Part shown: one piece after another, positions 46,370 to 58,217 of the stretch
Layout: the number at the start of each line of letters is the position of its first letter
How positions within the stretch are numbered: position 1 is the stretch's first letter
Source: Carnegiea gigantea
Taxonomy: Eukaryota > Streptophyta > Magnoliopsida > Caryophyllales > Cactaceae
Assembly: GCA_029747015.1 (NCBI GenBank)
Contig: JAKOGI010000180.1
Span: forward strand, 339,001 to 403,000
Reading direction: 5' to 3'
DNA length: 64,000 nucleotides
Translations under genes and position numbers: made by a program
The notes under the pieces: model-generated
The model's input: only the letters and a program-made list of their open reading frames with translations
Databases searched by the model: none
What the model was told of the DNA's origin: nothing

Positions 46370-47500
46370 TCATAGATCCTCTAGTCGGATCTCCTCCACT
46401 AAGCATATTTGATCTCCTTTATAGAAGTGTTTTAGCCTGTGACCATTTACCTTGAAAATTTTGTTAGTAGCAAAGGATTTAATCTCAACAACACCATATG
46501 GATAAGTCTTTACTACCATAAAAGGTCCTAGCCATCTAGAGTTCAACTTACCAGGAAAGAGTCTTAATTTTGAATTGAATAACAATACTTTTTCACCCAC
46601 CTGAAATTCTTTCCTACTAAACTTAGCATCATGAAAAACTTTGGCTTTACCTTTGTAGATCATTGAATTGTTATAGGCTTCCAAGCGAATCTTTTCTAAT
46701 TCCTACAATTGCAACTTACGCTCCTTTCGTGCTAAGTTATAATCTAGACTACACTGCTTGATAGCCCAATATGATTTATGTTCTAGTTCTACAGGGAGAT
46801 GTTATGCTTTACCAAAAACTAACCTATAAGGTGATATACCTATAGGTGTCTTATATGCATTCCTATAGGCCCAGAGAGCTTTATCTAACCTAAGACTCCA
46901 ATATTTCTTATCTGGTCTAACAACCTTTTCTAATATGCCCTTAATCTCTTTATTGGAGATTTCAGCTTAGCCATTGGTTTGGGGAGGATATCCAGTAGAC
47001 ACCTTATGAGTTACATGATACTTGGCTGGCAAGGCACCTAAGGCTCTATTACAAAAATGTGTTCCCCTATCACTGAAGATTGCTTTAGGAACTCCATATC
47101 TATGCAGAATGAGAGATTTAACATGCTTCACAACAGTTTTAGCATCATCAGCTCTAGTAGCTATAGCTTCAATCCACTTAGATATATAGTCAACAAGTAT
47201 AAGAATGTAAGTAAAACCAAAAGAAGATGGAAAAGGTCCCATAAAATCAACACCACATACATAAAAAATATCACAAACATACACATTATATAGAGGCATT
47301 TGATTCCTCTAGATAAATTACCTGTCTTCTGACATGCTTCACATCTTTTACAAAATTCATAGGCATCGCTAAAAATAGTAGGCCAATAAAATCCACATTC
47401 AAGAACTTTGTGTGCCGTTCTTTTGGGTCCAAAATGTCCCCCACTTTCAGAAGAGTGACAGAAGGTTGAGATTGAATGAAATTCACTGTCATCTACACAA
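46370..47500 (-). pseudogene. Athila-like integrase, decayed
   Basis: An HHCC zinc-binding region at about 47330-47500 is split between frames. The catalytic core at 46967-47250 shows GVDFMGPFPSSFG (first Asp), LVDYISKWIEA, and SDRGTHFCN (second Asp) followed by STGYPPQTNG. The frame then breaks at a stop (46966) before the region with the catalytic Glu. The C-terminal domain at 46370-46684 has VGEKVLLFNSKLRLFPGKL, SRWLGPF and FKVNGHRLKH, which is typical of Athila/Tat integrases. No chromodomain follows. Integration by this copy is not possible. Confidence 0.87.
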
Positions 47501-47559
47501 TGCCTTATAATTTGATCTCCATAAAATTTTCATAACTATGGCTCATCTCAAACAGAATA

Positions 47560-49344
47560 TTTAGATTGAGCTCTTATATTCTCTTTTTGGGCTCTAGACA
47601 AGTCTATAGAAAGGTTTTAGTACTATATAATTAACCATATCAGTATACTAAGGTAGCCTATCAGTGATAGCATATAATGTCTCATCAGGAAAACAATCAC
47701 TCAATGGATTCCCACTCTCCCCATTGTCTAGCCTAGTTAGATGGTCCGCTAAATTTTCAGCTCATGGCTTGGCCTTGATCTCTAATTGGAATTCTTACAG
47801 TAGTAGGACCCATCTAATCAATCTAGGTTTTGAGTCATTCTTACTTGATAGATGTTTAATAGTAGAATGATCAGTATAAACAGTAACTTTAACACCTAAC
47901 AGATAAGGGCGAAACTTTTCTAGAGCAAAAATAACAGCATACATTTCCTTTCCTGTAGTAGCGTAGTTGCACTGTGCTAGGTCAAGAGTTCTAAAAGCAT
48001 ATAATAAATCACATTAGGTACATTTCCTACTCTTTGACCTAAGACTGCCCCTACTGCCTTATCACTAGCATCACACATCAGTTATAAAGGTAGGGCCCAG
48101 TTAGGGGTTTGTACTATAAGAGTCATGGTCAATTTCAACTTCAATTGGTCAAATACTCCCATACAGTCTTCATTAAAATCAAATAAAGCATCTTTTGCAA
48201 GTAAAGCACATAGGGAGAGGCAATCTAGAAAAATCTTTGATATATCTCCTATAAAACCCAATATAACCTAGAAATGACCTTACTTCTTTAACACACCGTG
48301 GATAGGGCAAAGATTGAATGATTTCTACTTTAGCCTTGTCAACCTCTAATCTTTTGGATGACACTACATGACCTAGTACTACCCCATGCTCCACCATGAA
48401 ATGACACTTTTCAAAATTAAGCACTAAATTAGTCTCAATGCAACGTTTAAGTACTAATGTAAGATGATGCAAGCACTCATCAAATGAATCACCATGTACA
48501 GTAAAATCATCTATGAAAACTTCCATAATTTTGGTGATAAAATCAGAAAAGATACTCATTATACATCTTTGAAATGTAGCAGGTGCATTACATAGACCAA
48601 AAGACATCTTTCTAAAAGCATAGGTGCCAAAAGGACAGGTAAAAGTGGTCTGTTCTTGGTCCTCAGGAGGTATAGGAACCTGAATATAACCTGAATAGCC
48701 ATCTAGAAAGCAATAGAGTGACCTCTCAGCTAATCTCTCTAACATTTAGTCCATAAAGGGTAATGAAAAATGGTCATTCTTTATGGCCTTGTTAAGCTTT
48801 CTATAGCCAATGCACACTCTCCAACTAATCTGGACTCCAGTAGGTATCAACTCACCTTCCTTGTTCTGTACTACTGTTGTTCCCCCCTTTTAGGAACCAC
48901 GTGGATAGGACTAACCCACTCAGAATCAGCGATGGGATATATCACTCCAGCATCTAACCACTTAAGAATTTCTTTTTTAACTACCTGCATCATAGGTAGA
49001 TTTAGTCTTCGCTGAGGGTCTCTGTTAGGCTTAGCATCTGATTTTAATGTGATTTTATGTGATCATAATGTGGGGCTAAGTCCTTTAAGGTTTGCTAAAC
49101 TCCACCCGAATGCTTTACTATGTTCTTTAAGCACCCTAATAAGTTTACCCTCTTGTTCAGATATAAGTGCATTAGAGATTATAACAGGTAAGGTCTCATT
49201 ATCCCCTAAATAAGCAAACTTAAAATTTTCAGGCAATGGTTTTAGTTCTAACTTAGGGGGTGAGATGTGAGAGGGTAGCATTTTCGTGTGATTTTCAGGC
49301 AATTCTAGCTTCCTAGGTCTGTCAACTATATACAATTGCAACAA
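47560..49344 (-). pseudogene. Athila-like reverse transcriptase and RNase H, decayed
   Basis: The pre-RT linker at 49063-49344 has LELKPLPENFKFAYLG and NETLPVIIS, both conserved in Athila. The RT finger and palm span 48179-49000: the first catalytic Asp is in CFLDGYSGY (about 48700) and the second pair in VFIDDFTVHG (about 48510), where Athila elements have FxDD instead of YxDD. FGLCNAPATFQRC and the thumb (VRSFLGYIGFYRRYI) are clear. RNase H (47560-48180) is recognisable only in pieces by its order and spacing. Stops occur at 48746, 49060 and elsewhere. Both catalytic RT motifs survive, but the frame does not. Confidence 0.88.
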
Positions 49345-49766
49345 AGACTCTATACACTAACTCATCATTAATATGGTAAGGTACATTATGAAACACAAAT
49401 TGATCCAAACCTTGAGTAAGCACAGTTAACAACTCATCATCATGAGACAGTTCATAAACATCTTAGGACAATTCATCAATCATATCAAGTGCACACAGAT
49501 AATTCACATCAGTAGGAAATCTCATAGCATCAAAAATATTAAACTTAATAAATGTCACCATCAAATTCCATAGTCAGTGTTCCTGCATGCACATATATTT
49601 TTATCCTAGATATTTTAAGAAACGGTCCATCAAGCAATATGGGAACATCATGGCATACATCACCCATGTCCAGTACATAAAAGTTAGCAGGAAAAACAAG
49701 CTCATTGACTTAGACTAAGACATCTTCTAAAACTCCATCTGGGTATGCATTACTCCTATCAGCTAA

Positions 49767-50048
49767 CTAAATGACTAAATTAGTTCTCTTTAGCTTTCCT
49801 AAGTGTAGTTTGTTATAAATGGACCTAGGCATCACATTAATGGAAGCTCCTAAATCAAGCATAGTTTTATCAAAAGAGAGGTTTTCAATTTTACAAGAAA
49901 CAGAGAATACACCTTGGTTTTTATATTTAGGGGGAAGATTCTTTTGGAAAACAGCAGGCATGTTTTCCCACACACTTACTTTTTTGTTCCCTTTCAGTTT
50001 ACATTTTGCAATACAAAACTCTTTAAGGAACTTGGCATAACGAGGCAC
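49767..50048 (-). pseudogene. Athila-like aspartic protease, decayed
   Basis: The segment KTMLDLGASINVMPRSIYNKL (positions about 49800-49860) holds the Athila-type active site DLGAS in place of DTGA or DSGA. Upstream PRYAKFLKEF and the Lys/Pro-rich region are the usual gag-protease linker. The half after the active site (49350-49766), which should contain the ILGRPFL motif, is broken by stops and shifts. Confidence 0.83.
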
Positions 50049-50101
50049 CTACTTTATGGCGTCTACGAGAGGAATGTTGATCTCTACCTTCCTAAATGTT
50101 T

Positions 50102-51626
50102 CTAAGATTTCTTGGTTGCCTCATCTGCCTTAGGGGTTTTTCCTTTCAGTCTACTAGGAAAAGGTAGTAATGGCTTGTAAGATTCCTTCTTATCCTCACC
50201 TACTTCCTTAACATTAGAGAAGGTGTCTTGATCTTGGTTAAATTTAGGTTTGTTGACATCTATTTCATGCTCTACCTCTCTATTTTTTCTAGGTTCCTTC
50301 AACTCTTTCCTACTCCTAAGTGTCATGGCACTCACATTTTCTTTCGGATTCTAGAATGGTTGAGATGGAAATCTATGTTGTATTTGGGCCTTAAGGTTGC
50401 TAATTATGGTACCAGTAGCAGTCTGTCTCTCCTGGACCTGTTTAAGGGTCATCTCTATGTTCTGAAACCTATTCAATCTCCTTTTTCTAGTAATCTATTT
50501 TTATGACTTGCTCTAAAAGAAAATTTGTTCTATCCTGAGAAGATGGTTGACGTGATGGTTGATCAAAACCTGGGGGGTTGTTCTTAGGTCCATACCTAAG
50601 GTTAGGGTGGTCTCTCCATCCTTCATTATAAGTGTTAGAGTACGGGTCATACTTCCTTTGGCCTTGGTTAGAAAATATTGCATTCGCATCACCCTTTTGA
50701 AGTGTAGGGCACGAATTAGGAGCATGTCGCTCTAAATAGCAAATACCATGTACCATCGCTTTTTGAACTCCTCCAGTGACGAGTTTGTTCAACATAGCAG
50801 TGATCTAAGAAAATTGGTTCTCTACAGATGGACCTAAACTGAGCTCATTCACCTTCCTAAACTGGGGTTCCCTAGTTTCAAATTGTTGAGTGTTTTGCCC
50901 CATGATATTGAACAATTCCCTAGCCTGAGTTGGAGTCTTATTAACCAAAGCCTCCCTACTAGCAGCATCCATCATATTTCTATCTATATGTAATAAACCT
51001 TCATAGAAATATTGAATCAATAATTGTCCAGAAATTTGATGTTGGGGACAACTAGCACATAATTTATTAAAACGTTCCCAATACTCATGGAAAGTTTCCC
51101 CATTCGTTTGCTTAATTCCATATATTTCTTTTTTAATGGATCCAATTCTAGATGCGGAGAAAAAATTTTCTAGAAATGCTTTATGAAATTGAGTCCATGT
51201 AGTGAATGTTACAGGGGGTAAGTAATGTAACCAGTCTTTGGCTTTATCCTAAAGTGAGAAAGGAAGTGCTCTCAACCTAATGTGGTCCTGGGTAATACCC
51301 TCAAGCTGTATGGTCGAACATATAATAATAAACTCATTAATATCACGATATGGATCCTCACCAGGCAATCCATGAAACTTAGGTAGTAAATTCGAAAATT
51401 CAGAGTTAAGCTTAAGTGGCCGGTCTAAAACAGGATAAGTGATAGACAAAGATTGAGTTTCTATATTAGGTGCAGCAAGTTCATGTAAAGTAGCCATCTC
51501 AACTTTAGAAACTTCACAGTTTATCGATTCGGAGCTTACAGATTCAGAATCACTTACTTTACTTTCAGAAACCTCAAATGTATACTCTTTTTCCTCTAAG
51601 ATCATACGACCACTCCTTAATCTCAT
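50102..51626 (-). pseudogene. Athila-like gag, decayed
   Basis: Starts at ATG 51626 (MRLRSGR). Capsid motifs are FHGLPGEDPYRDINEF and LRALPFSL (51250-51400); the frame is then cut by a TAG at 51246-51248 where a Lys or Gln is usual before DKAKDW. Downstream pieces match the family: FYEGLLHIDRNMMDAASR (50950-51020), a knuckle remnant CYLERHAPNSCP (about 50700-50740) and GQRKYDP, NEGWRDHPNLRYG (50590-50680). A coiled, charged linker occupies 50102-50335. Further stops lie near 50800 and 50484. Confidence 0.85.
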
Positions 51627-51724
51627 AAACTAAAACAACATATAAAAATAAAATATTAGAGTTAAAACAAAACAATAAAAGTAGTAAAATTAAATAGAAG
51701 CAAACTATCAATTTTATTTTTTTT

Positions 51725-51741
51725 CCCCGGCAACGGCGCTA
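51725..51741 (-). promoter_or_regulatory. primer-binding site, tRNA-Asp type
   Basis: Minus-strand TTAGCGCCGTTGCCGGGG, a few bases inside the 5' LTR. It differs little from the TGGCGCCGTTGCCGGGGA site of Athila-type elements. Confidence 0.85.
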
Positions 51742-52334
51742 AAATTTGTAGAGCTTATGGTAGAATTACAAATTAAACTACTACTTTGATTTATAAATAA
51801 GATTTATAGTATAAGAAAGTAGGAATCGATCCCACAAGGAAAGATTATGATAATAAGCTACTTTAATTCTAATTAACTTTACTACTCTAGTTTATTTTAC
51901 TTTCTCTTTATTTTATTAAAACAAATCAAATTAAACAAGTAAAAATCTGAAAAAATTACTTAATATTTACCCTAAATATTCCAAATTTATTTCTGAAAAT
52001 AAAAATAGTAAATAACTATCCTAACTATTCTGAAAAATAAAAATAGAAATAATCACACAATATTAGACTGAAAATTAAAACAGAAAATAGCAAGTAGAAA
52101 ATTAATATTAAAAATCATAGAAAGTAATCTAAATTAATATCCTAAAAGTTTATAACTTTATATCTCCAAAATTATATGTAATTAAATTCAGAAAAATTAA
52201 AACAGAAAATTAACTACAGAAAATTAAAACAGAAAATAAAATTTGAAATTAAAGAAATAATAAACTGAACTAATATAAATACGAAAATAAATAAAAAAAG
52301 TACCCAGATTTTAGAATATAATTTTTTAGACTTA

Positions 52335-53907
52335 GGCCCTGCTCTTTTCAATGGAAAATGAGGAGTGTGGGATGAGTAAGTGTGAAAAAGGGGGGAAGGA
52401 GTGGGTGAGTATGGTATTTTTTTAAGTGTGGGAAGGAGTGGGTGAGTGTGGGTGAAAGTTGAATGTAGTTGAATGAAGTTGAAGTATTGGTTATTAATAT
52501 TTTTTTGTTTTATAGTGTAATAATTTTATTGTGATAGTAATTAATGATGATGAAATTTTTTTATTTTTGTTTATTCTTTTTTGTTCTTTTTTATTTTGTT
52601 CATTTTGTTTATTTTTTATTTTTGTATTTTTGTATTTTTGTGTTTTATATTTTTATATTTTTATTTTTTTCTTTTTTATTTTTTAGTTTTTATTTTTTAT
52701 TTTTAAATTTTTTAAATTATAAATTTTAAATTTTAAATTTTAAATTTTATCAAATTTTTATTAAATTTTTCATTTTTATTTTTTTTTTGTTTTTTAAAGT
52801 TTTTATTTTTTATTTTATTTTTCTTAAAGTTTTTATATTTTATATTTTATATTTTATATTTTATATTTTATATTTATATTTTTATTTTTCTTAAATTTTT
52901 AAAATTTTTTTAGTTTTAATTTTTTAATTATTTATTTATTTTTTATTATCTTATTTTTTATTTTTTTGTATTTATTTTTTCATTTTTTATTTTTTTAGAA
53001 TTTTCTATAGCCTCTTTTCCTGGAATAAAAATGAAAAATAAAAAATAAAAAAATAAATACAATAAAATAAAAAATAAAAATTAATACAAAAAATTAAAAA
53101 AATAAAAAATAAAAAATAGAAAAAAATAATAAATAAAAAATAAAAATAAATACAAAAACATTAAAAATTAAAATTAAAAAATTAAAAAATAAAAAATAAA
53201 ACATAAAAAATAAAAATAAAAATAAAAAATAAAAAATAAAAAAATTATAAAATAAAAATACAAAATACAAAATACAAAAATACAAAATACAAAAATATAA
53301 AAATACAAAAATAAAAACAAAAAATACAAAAATAAAAAAAAAAATACAAAAACACAAAAATAAAAAATAAAAAAATAAAAAATAAACAAAAGAAAAAAAG
53401 AAAAAATAACAAAATAAATAAATAAATAAATAAAATTTCAAGTAACATAAAATTTCTAAAAATACCGTCAACTACAATACATCTGCACTTTCTGTCACGA
53501 ATTACGAACAGTGCCAAAAAATTATACGTAGGAAAAAACATCTGCAACTTCTGTCATGGATTATGATGTACAAAAAATTATTCTGTCACATACACAGCAA
53601 CAACCATATACGCTTTCTAACCTACAATAAATATCTCGTAACCAACGATAACAAAAAAAAAACTATTCCATAACATCCGAAAAATTAAAACTGCTCATAA
53701 TTGCTATTAGATTATTCGTACACATAATTACGTAAATTATAAAAATTTTCAGAATATGAGAAATGGTTTTTTTATATAGGTGTGGGAAGGAGTGGGTGAG
53801 TGTGGGAAGGAGTGGTATTTTTTTTAAGTGTGGGAAGGAGTGGGAAGAGGGGCGAAGGAGTGGGTGAATGTGGGTTGGGTTGATTAAACTATGAAAAGAA
53901 CAAGGCC
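52335..53907. mobile_element. MITE copy D, inserted in an LTR
   Basis: GGCCCTGCTCTTTTCA left, TGAAAAGAACAAGGCC right, TTA on both sides (52332-52334 and 53908-53910). The partner LTR at about 41758-41775 shows the uninterrupted sequence GACTTAATAAGACCC, so the insertion and its 3-bp TTA duplication are confirmed. Subterminal GGAGTGGGTGAGTGTGGG repeats match copy C. Confidence 0.95.
52500..53440. repeat. T-rich then A-rich halves inside MITE D
   Basis: The plus strand is almost all T with sparse A (TTTTTATTTTT-like) from 52500 to about 53000, then almost all A with sparse T (AAAAATAAAAA-like) to 53440. The two halves could pair as a long imperfect foldback. Open frames read across it are artefacts. 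Confidence 0.85.
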
Positions 53908-55701
53908 TTAATAAAACCCTAAAAACATAAAATAAAAATTAAAAACGTAATTTTCAGATTTATTAAAATAAAAACCTACACATATCCAATTCACGAAATA
54001 ATTCTGAAAAATTATCAAATAATTTTTGAATATTCTGAAATTAAATAGAGGCAGATTAGGATACTATATAAACCCTAAAATGGAATAAAACATAAAAAAC
54101 ACAAAAGGGACTATTTTTAGCCTAATTTCTAACAAACCGGTAAATAAATAACAAAACAGAATAGAGATTAAATCTAAAAATTATAATCACACTAAAAACC
54201 AAAATATAACTAATCTAAAATCACTAAGACACTCCTAAAAGGCTACTACTCTTTTGGGAGGGTAAACGAAATTTATATTAAAGCTTATAAATTTAAGAAT
54301 TAAAATTGACAAACTAAAGAAATTAACTAAAAGCAAGAAAAAATTACCAACGATACCAAATTTATGAAAAATACTTAGCATAATCTATATCCATCATGCA
54401 AATTAATATTTATCATCAACACACAAATTGATTTATCCATAAGTTAGACTGTAGAAGACACCCACTAGTGGATCTTTTCCATTTTTTCTTATATTATAGT
54501 TTATTTAGGTCCAATCCTAATATAAACCCTACTAGTTTTGATAATCCTAACGTTAGTGCAAGAATTTAATCAAATTAGAGCATTAAGTATTAGAAAAATA
54601 TCATGTAACACCTTGTAATCAATTTACCAGTAAATTGATTTAACAAAGATCTGTAATGATTACCTAATTAAAAGAGATGGGTTTGAGCTATCCATGATTA
54701 ATTAGGATGATACTAATACCTAAAAGACTATAACCTTTACATATTAAAGTCTTTTAAACTATCATATGAATTTGTATTAAACTAATTAGCATGCATTCTA
54801 ATTAATCTAACACGAATATCATAAATAATAAATACAAATCGTTATAGAATCATGAATCAAAATCAACTGGACAATAAAGTATGAAATGTGTTTCAAAATA
54901 ATTAATTTAGCATGGTCTCAAATAGATTATACTAACTACAAGGAAATTACTCACTCATATTAAAAATAAAATCACCACAATTAACTAAAGACTTCATGTT
55001 CAACAATAAACTAAACACAAAAGAATTAAAATAAAATAAAATAAAATAAAATAAAAAATAAATAAGAAGAATACTACTTTGGCTTTGATGATGATGATGA
55101 GTGATGATGGTGATGATGTGTGAGGTGATGAGGGGCGATGATGGTGATTGAAGATGCTGATGATATGTGGTGAAAACGGAGATGAGGAGGTGGAGATAGG
55201 TGGGTTAGGTGTGAGATGTAGAGTTGGATGGAGAAGATGATGCTTGATTGTGTGAGATGTTGAGGGAGATGGGTCTGATGGAGAAGATGATGCGTGAATG
55301 TGTCGAGGGTGGTGTGAGATAGTTGTTTAGAGGTGGTGGCGTGTGAGGGCTTTTTTTAGAGGATAAGAAGTAGAGTTTTTTATAGTGTTATTCTACTAGG
55401 GTTTTCTTCTTTGGACTCTTTCTCTTCCAAATCTTCTAGTTTCTCTTCAATTAGGAGTAATAATTTTATAACCCTGACCCAAATAAATCATTATGGAAAT
55501 AATATTTTTTCATAAATCATTATTTTTGGACCGACTTGATAACTTAGCGTATAAAATCCGAACTTCGACGTCTTCTCTTCTCCTCTTTATTTTATTAACG
55601 CTCAACCTGAAGAATATATAAAATAAAGTAAATTAGACGAAATAATATATATAATATAATCAAAATAATTATTAAAACAGTTCATGATTTATGACTTAAC
55701 A

Positions 55702-55706
55702 AAGGC
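55702..55706. repeat. 5-bp target-site duplication (AAGGC), right copy
   Basis: Matches 41179-41183. Confidence 0.93.
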
Positions 55707-57400
55707 ACTCTGAATAGGATCAACAATTTTTCCGAGTACCGGTTTCACCAGAATTTTCGCGATGATCTTATAGAGTGTATTGCACAAGCTAATTGGCCGA
55801 AATTGTGCTGTTATTGTGGGGTTAGCACTTTAGCGATTAAAGTGTTTAGAGTATGATTAATTTGCCTTAAGAGCTTCCCTTTCTGAAAGAAGGACTTTAC
55901 TGCCTTGCAAACATCATTCTGAAGAATATACCAGTAGTCTTGAAAAAAAGCAGCACCAAATCCATCAGACCCAGGAGCTTTATATTTATCCATCTAGAAG
56001 AAGGCCTCTCTAACCTCATAATCCTCAACAGGTTTGATCAGATTCTCATTTTCTGCCAAAGAGACCATAGTGGGGAGGTCAACCTTAATGGTAGAAGCAT
56101 CAAGCGTTGATTTGAAACGCAGTATAAAGTCATTGACAAATAATTGTTTAATGTCTACTGGATCCTCAATCTATACTCCTGAAGAGTCTTTAACCTTAAA
56201 TCGTAGATTGCAATTTCCTTGCTTTCATTACTTGATAGAAATAGTGAGTATTTCTGTCTCCATTAACTAACCAATTTTTCCGTGCTAGCTTTCCCTAGTA
56301 TTTTTGATTGAATAAATGCATTTTCTCACGCTGCTTGATGAGCCTGTAATGCCAGCTATTGAGACAAGCATTATTAGGTTGTGCCACTAGTTTCTGTTCA
56401 ACTTGTAATAATTTATCAGCATTACGTTCAAGTTTTTGTTTAAAGTTGCCAAAGGTTCGCTTACTCCACGTTTTGAGATCAAGCTTGACCCTTTTCAGTT
56501 TTTGCGCGATATAATACATTGGCGTGCCAGACAAAGACACTTTCCAATTTCTTTTAACTATACAATGTGTATCAAGATACTGGGCCCAGGAGTATTGATA
56601 TTTGAAATTTGTGCCCTTTCTTGGAGGATGATCAGATTCGGTATTAAGATATACATAAGAATGGTCAGAACAGGTAAGATGACCATTGGCCACAAAATAC
56701 TTCGGGAAGAGTTGAATACAATCCTCTCTAAAGATAACTTTGTTGAGTTTTCCATAAATGTGCTGACCATATAGGAATTTTTCCATGTAAAAATTCTTCC
56801 TTGAACTTTAGCATCATAAACTTTACAACCGGACAGAAATTTATTTAGTCTCTGCAACCGGAAAGCACATAGCTACGTGCTCCCAATTTTTTCAGGAGCA
56901 TGCAGCATTTCATTGAAATCTCCTAAAATACACCATGACAATTTAATGATATCATTGAGATTCTTAAGATAAGTCCAAAACCCATTTTTTTCGTGATTTT
57001 GGGCCGACAATTTAATGATATCATTGAGATTCTTCATATGAGTCCAAAACCCATTTTTTGGTGATTTTGGGATGGCACATAAACCGCAGTGAACATACAT
57101 TGTTTAGTGGTACTTTATCAAGGACTGAGAAGTGAATAGCTCGATGTTCCTTTGCAATAACGTCGTGAACAATGTTTTCATGTTTCCACATTAGCCAAAT
57201 GCCCACAGCATGATTATGCAGTAAGATGAAATCAAAATTACGGAACCCAAGAGTTCTGATAATCCGCTGAGCATTTGTTCATTAACCATTGTCTCAGTCA
57301 AGATTAAGATATTACGATTAATGGTTCGATTAATAAACCCAATCTCGAGTTGAAGTTGGGCCTTTTTGGCTCCTTGAACATTCCAGACAATTATCTTCAT
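55707..57400 (-). pseudogene. LINE ORF2, 5' part (endonuclease and RT start)
   Basis: ATG at 57400 opens with MKIIVWNVQGAKK, the usual start of plant L1 ORF2 (apurinic-type endonuclease). Further endonuclease motifs are ILTETM (57290), CILGDFNEML near 56920 and CSDHSYVYL near 56660. The linker TWSKRTFGNF (56440-56480) leads to the RT start, DKYKAPGSDGFGAAFFQDYW (55930-55990). The frame shifts near 57200, 56870 and 56290. A 69-bp in-frame duplication sits in the endonuclease at 56937-57074. The RT is then cut at 55706 by the Athila-like insertion. Confidence 0.85.
56937..57074. repeat. 69-bp tandem duplication in the LINE endonuclease
   Basis: Units 56937-57005 and 57006-57074 both begin GACAATTTAATGATATCATT and differ by a few bases. 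The unit is 23 codons, so the frame is unchanged. Confidence 0.9.
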
Positions 57401-58217
57401 TAAACAATGTGGTATTAAGGACTTTGGTTCAGTGATAAACCATGGGCTAGAAGTGCTAATGGAGGGGGTAGCAAGGGGAAGTAAGACCCTTGAGCTTTCC
57501 TGGAACATACAGTAGGCTTTCTAAAAATTAAAATACCCAGGGAGGCAATACATACTTCTCCCATAATTAAATACAGATTGGCACCATGCCTAGACGTAAT
57601 GCTCGCAGAGTTCGTACTGGATGTATCCAAGAAGGATAACTATTGCATACAAGTAGACAGAAAATAGTTTGGTTGATCCAATGGCTCAGGCGGAAATATG
57701 GCCTTGGGAAAAAGCAACTGTGCTTTGCTCCTCTCACCAAACCATGCACACCATAGGTAATGTTCAATATAAACCACAAGTTAGATAAAATACATACATC
57801 AGACAATCCCCTTTGAAAGGAAAACAAAGCCAAAATACAACAAGGTAATTTAAACATATACACAGTAATAAATAAGTAACAGTGTGACTGATTCGGTTCT
57901 CAAAGGACCACCATTGCATACTCGTCCTGCATCCCTTATACACCCTGCACCATGCTTGGAAAGAAGCTACAACCCAAAAGAAAATGTAAGCCCAGTAATA
58001 TATAAATTCGAAGTCTGAGGTAACATGTGCTCTACTGGAAAGAAAAAACCAGTTGCAAACAGAAAGAGAGGCCCAGGAAATATCCATTCTTGCATTAAAA
58101 GTTTATAGACACCAATTCAAAGTCTCAGTTAGCAGCGTATTCCAGCTGTTATCATCCTTGACTGGAGTCAAATATGGGCCAAAGATGCAACTCTCTAGCC
58201 ACCAAGGAATGCACATC
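57401..58217 (-). other. unassigned sequence upstream of LINE ORF2
   Basis: This could be the LINE 5' region. Overlapping minus-strand open frames at 57567-57863 and 57764-58087 encode hydrophobic, Trp/Tyr-rich peptides, but I recognise no domain and they look like non-coding translation. No LINE ORF1 motif is seen. Confidence 0.35.

Larger units (their letters stand above)
41184..55701 (-). mobile_element. Athila-like Ty3/gypsy retrotransposon with both LTRs
   Basis: 14,518 bp, inserted in the LINE with target duplication AAGGC. The 5' LTR is 51747-55701 and the 3' LTR 41184-43545. Minus-strand order: tRNA-Asp primer site, gag, protease, RT, RNase H, integrase, long 3' untranslated region, polypurine tract. 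The RT motif FLDGYSGY, protease DLGAS and tRNA-Asp site indicate the Athila lineage. Two MITEs were added later, one in the 3' untranslated region (43789-45339) and one in the 5' LTR (52335-53907). All genes are decayed. Confidence 0.93.
51747..55701 (-). repeat. 5' LTR of the large Athila-like element (contains MITE D)
   Basis: 3,955 bp including a 1,573-bp MITE and its 3-bp duplication; the remaining 2,379 bp matches the 2,362-bp partner at 41184-43545. Confidence 0.93.
38638..57400 (-). mobile_element. L1-type LINE, split by an Athila-like element
   Basis: Minus-strand LINE with endonuclease and the start of RT at 55707-57400, and the rest of RT, zinc-binding region and RNase H at 38700-41183. 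The 3' end is marked by a T-rich tract on the plus strand at 38638-38662 (an A tail on the element strand). The LTR element at 41184-55701 interrupts the RT at a conserved SAFVP-type motif; joining the flanks and removing one AAGGC restores it. The 5' end upstream of 57400, with any ORF1, is not recognised. Confidence 0.88.

Noticed and set aside
53094..53547. Minus-strand open frames of 100-125 codons rich in Phe and Tyr
   Set aside because: They are translations of the A-rich half of MITE D; low-complexity sequence, not genes.
57567..58087. Hydrophobic minus-strand frames as a membrane protein gene
   Set aside because: Two overlapping frames with no conserved domain, start context or splice pattern; too weak to call.
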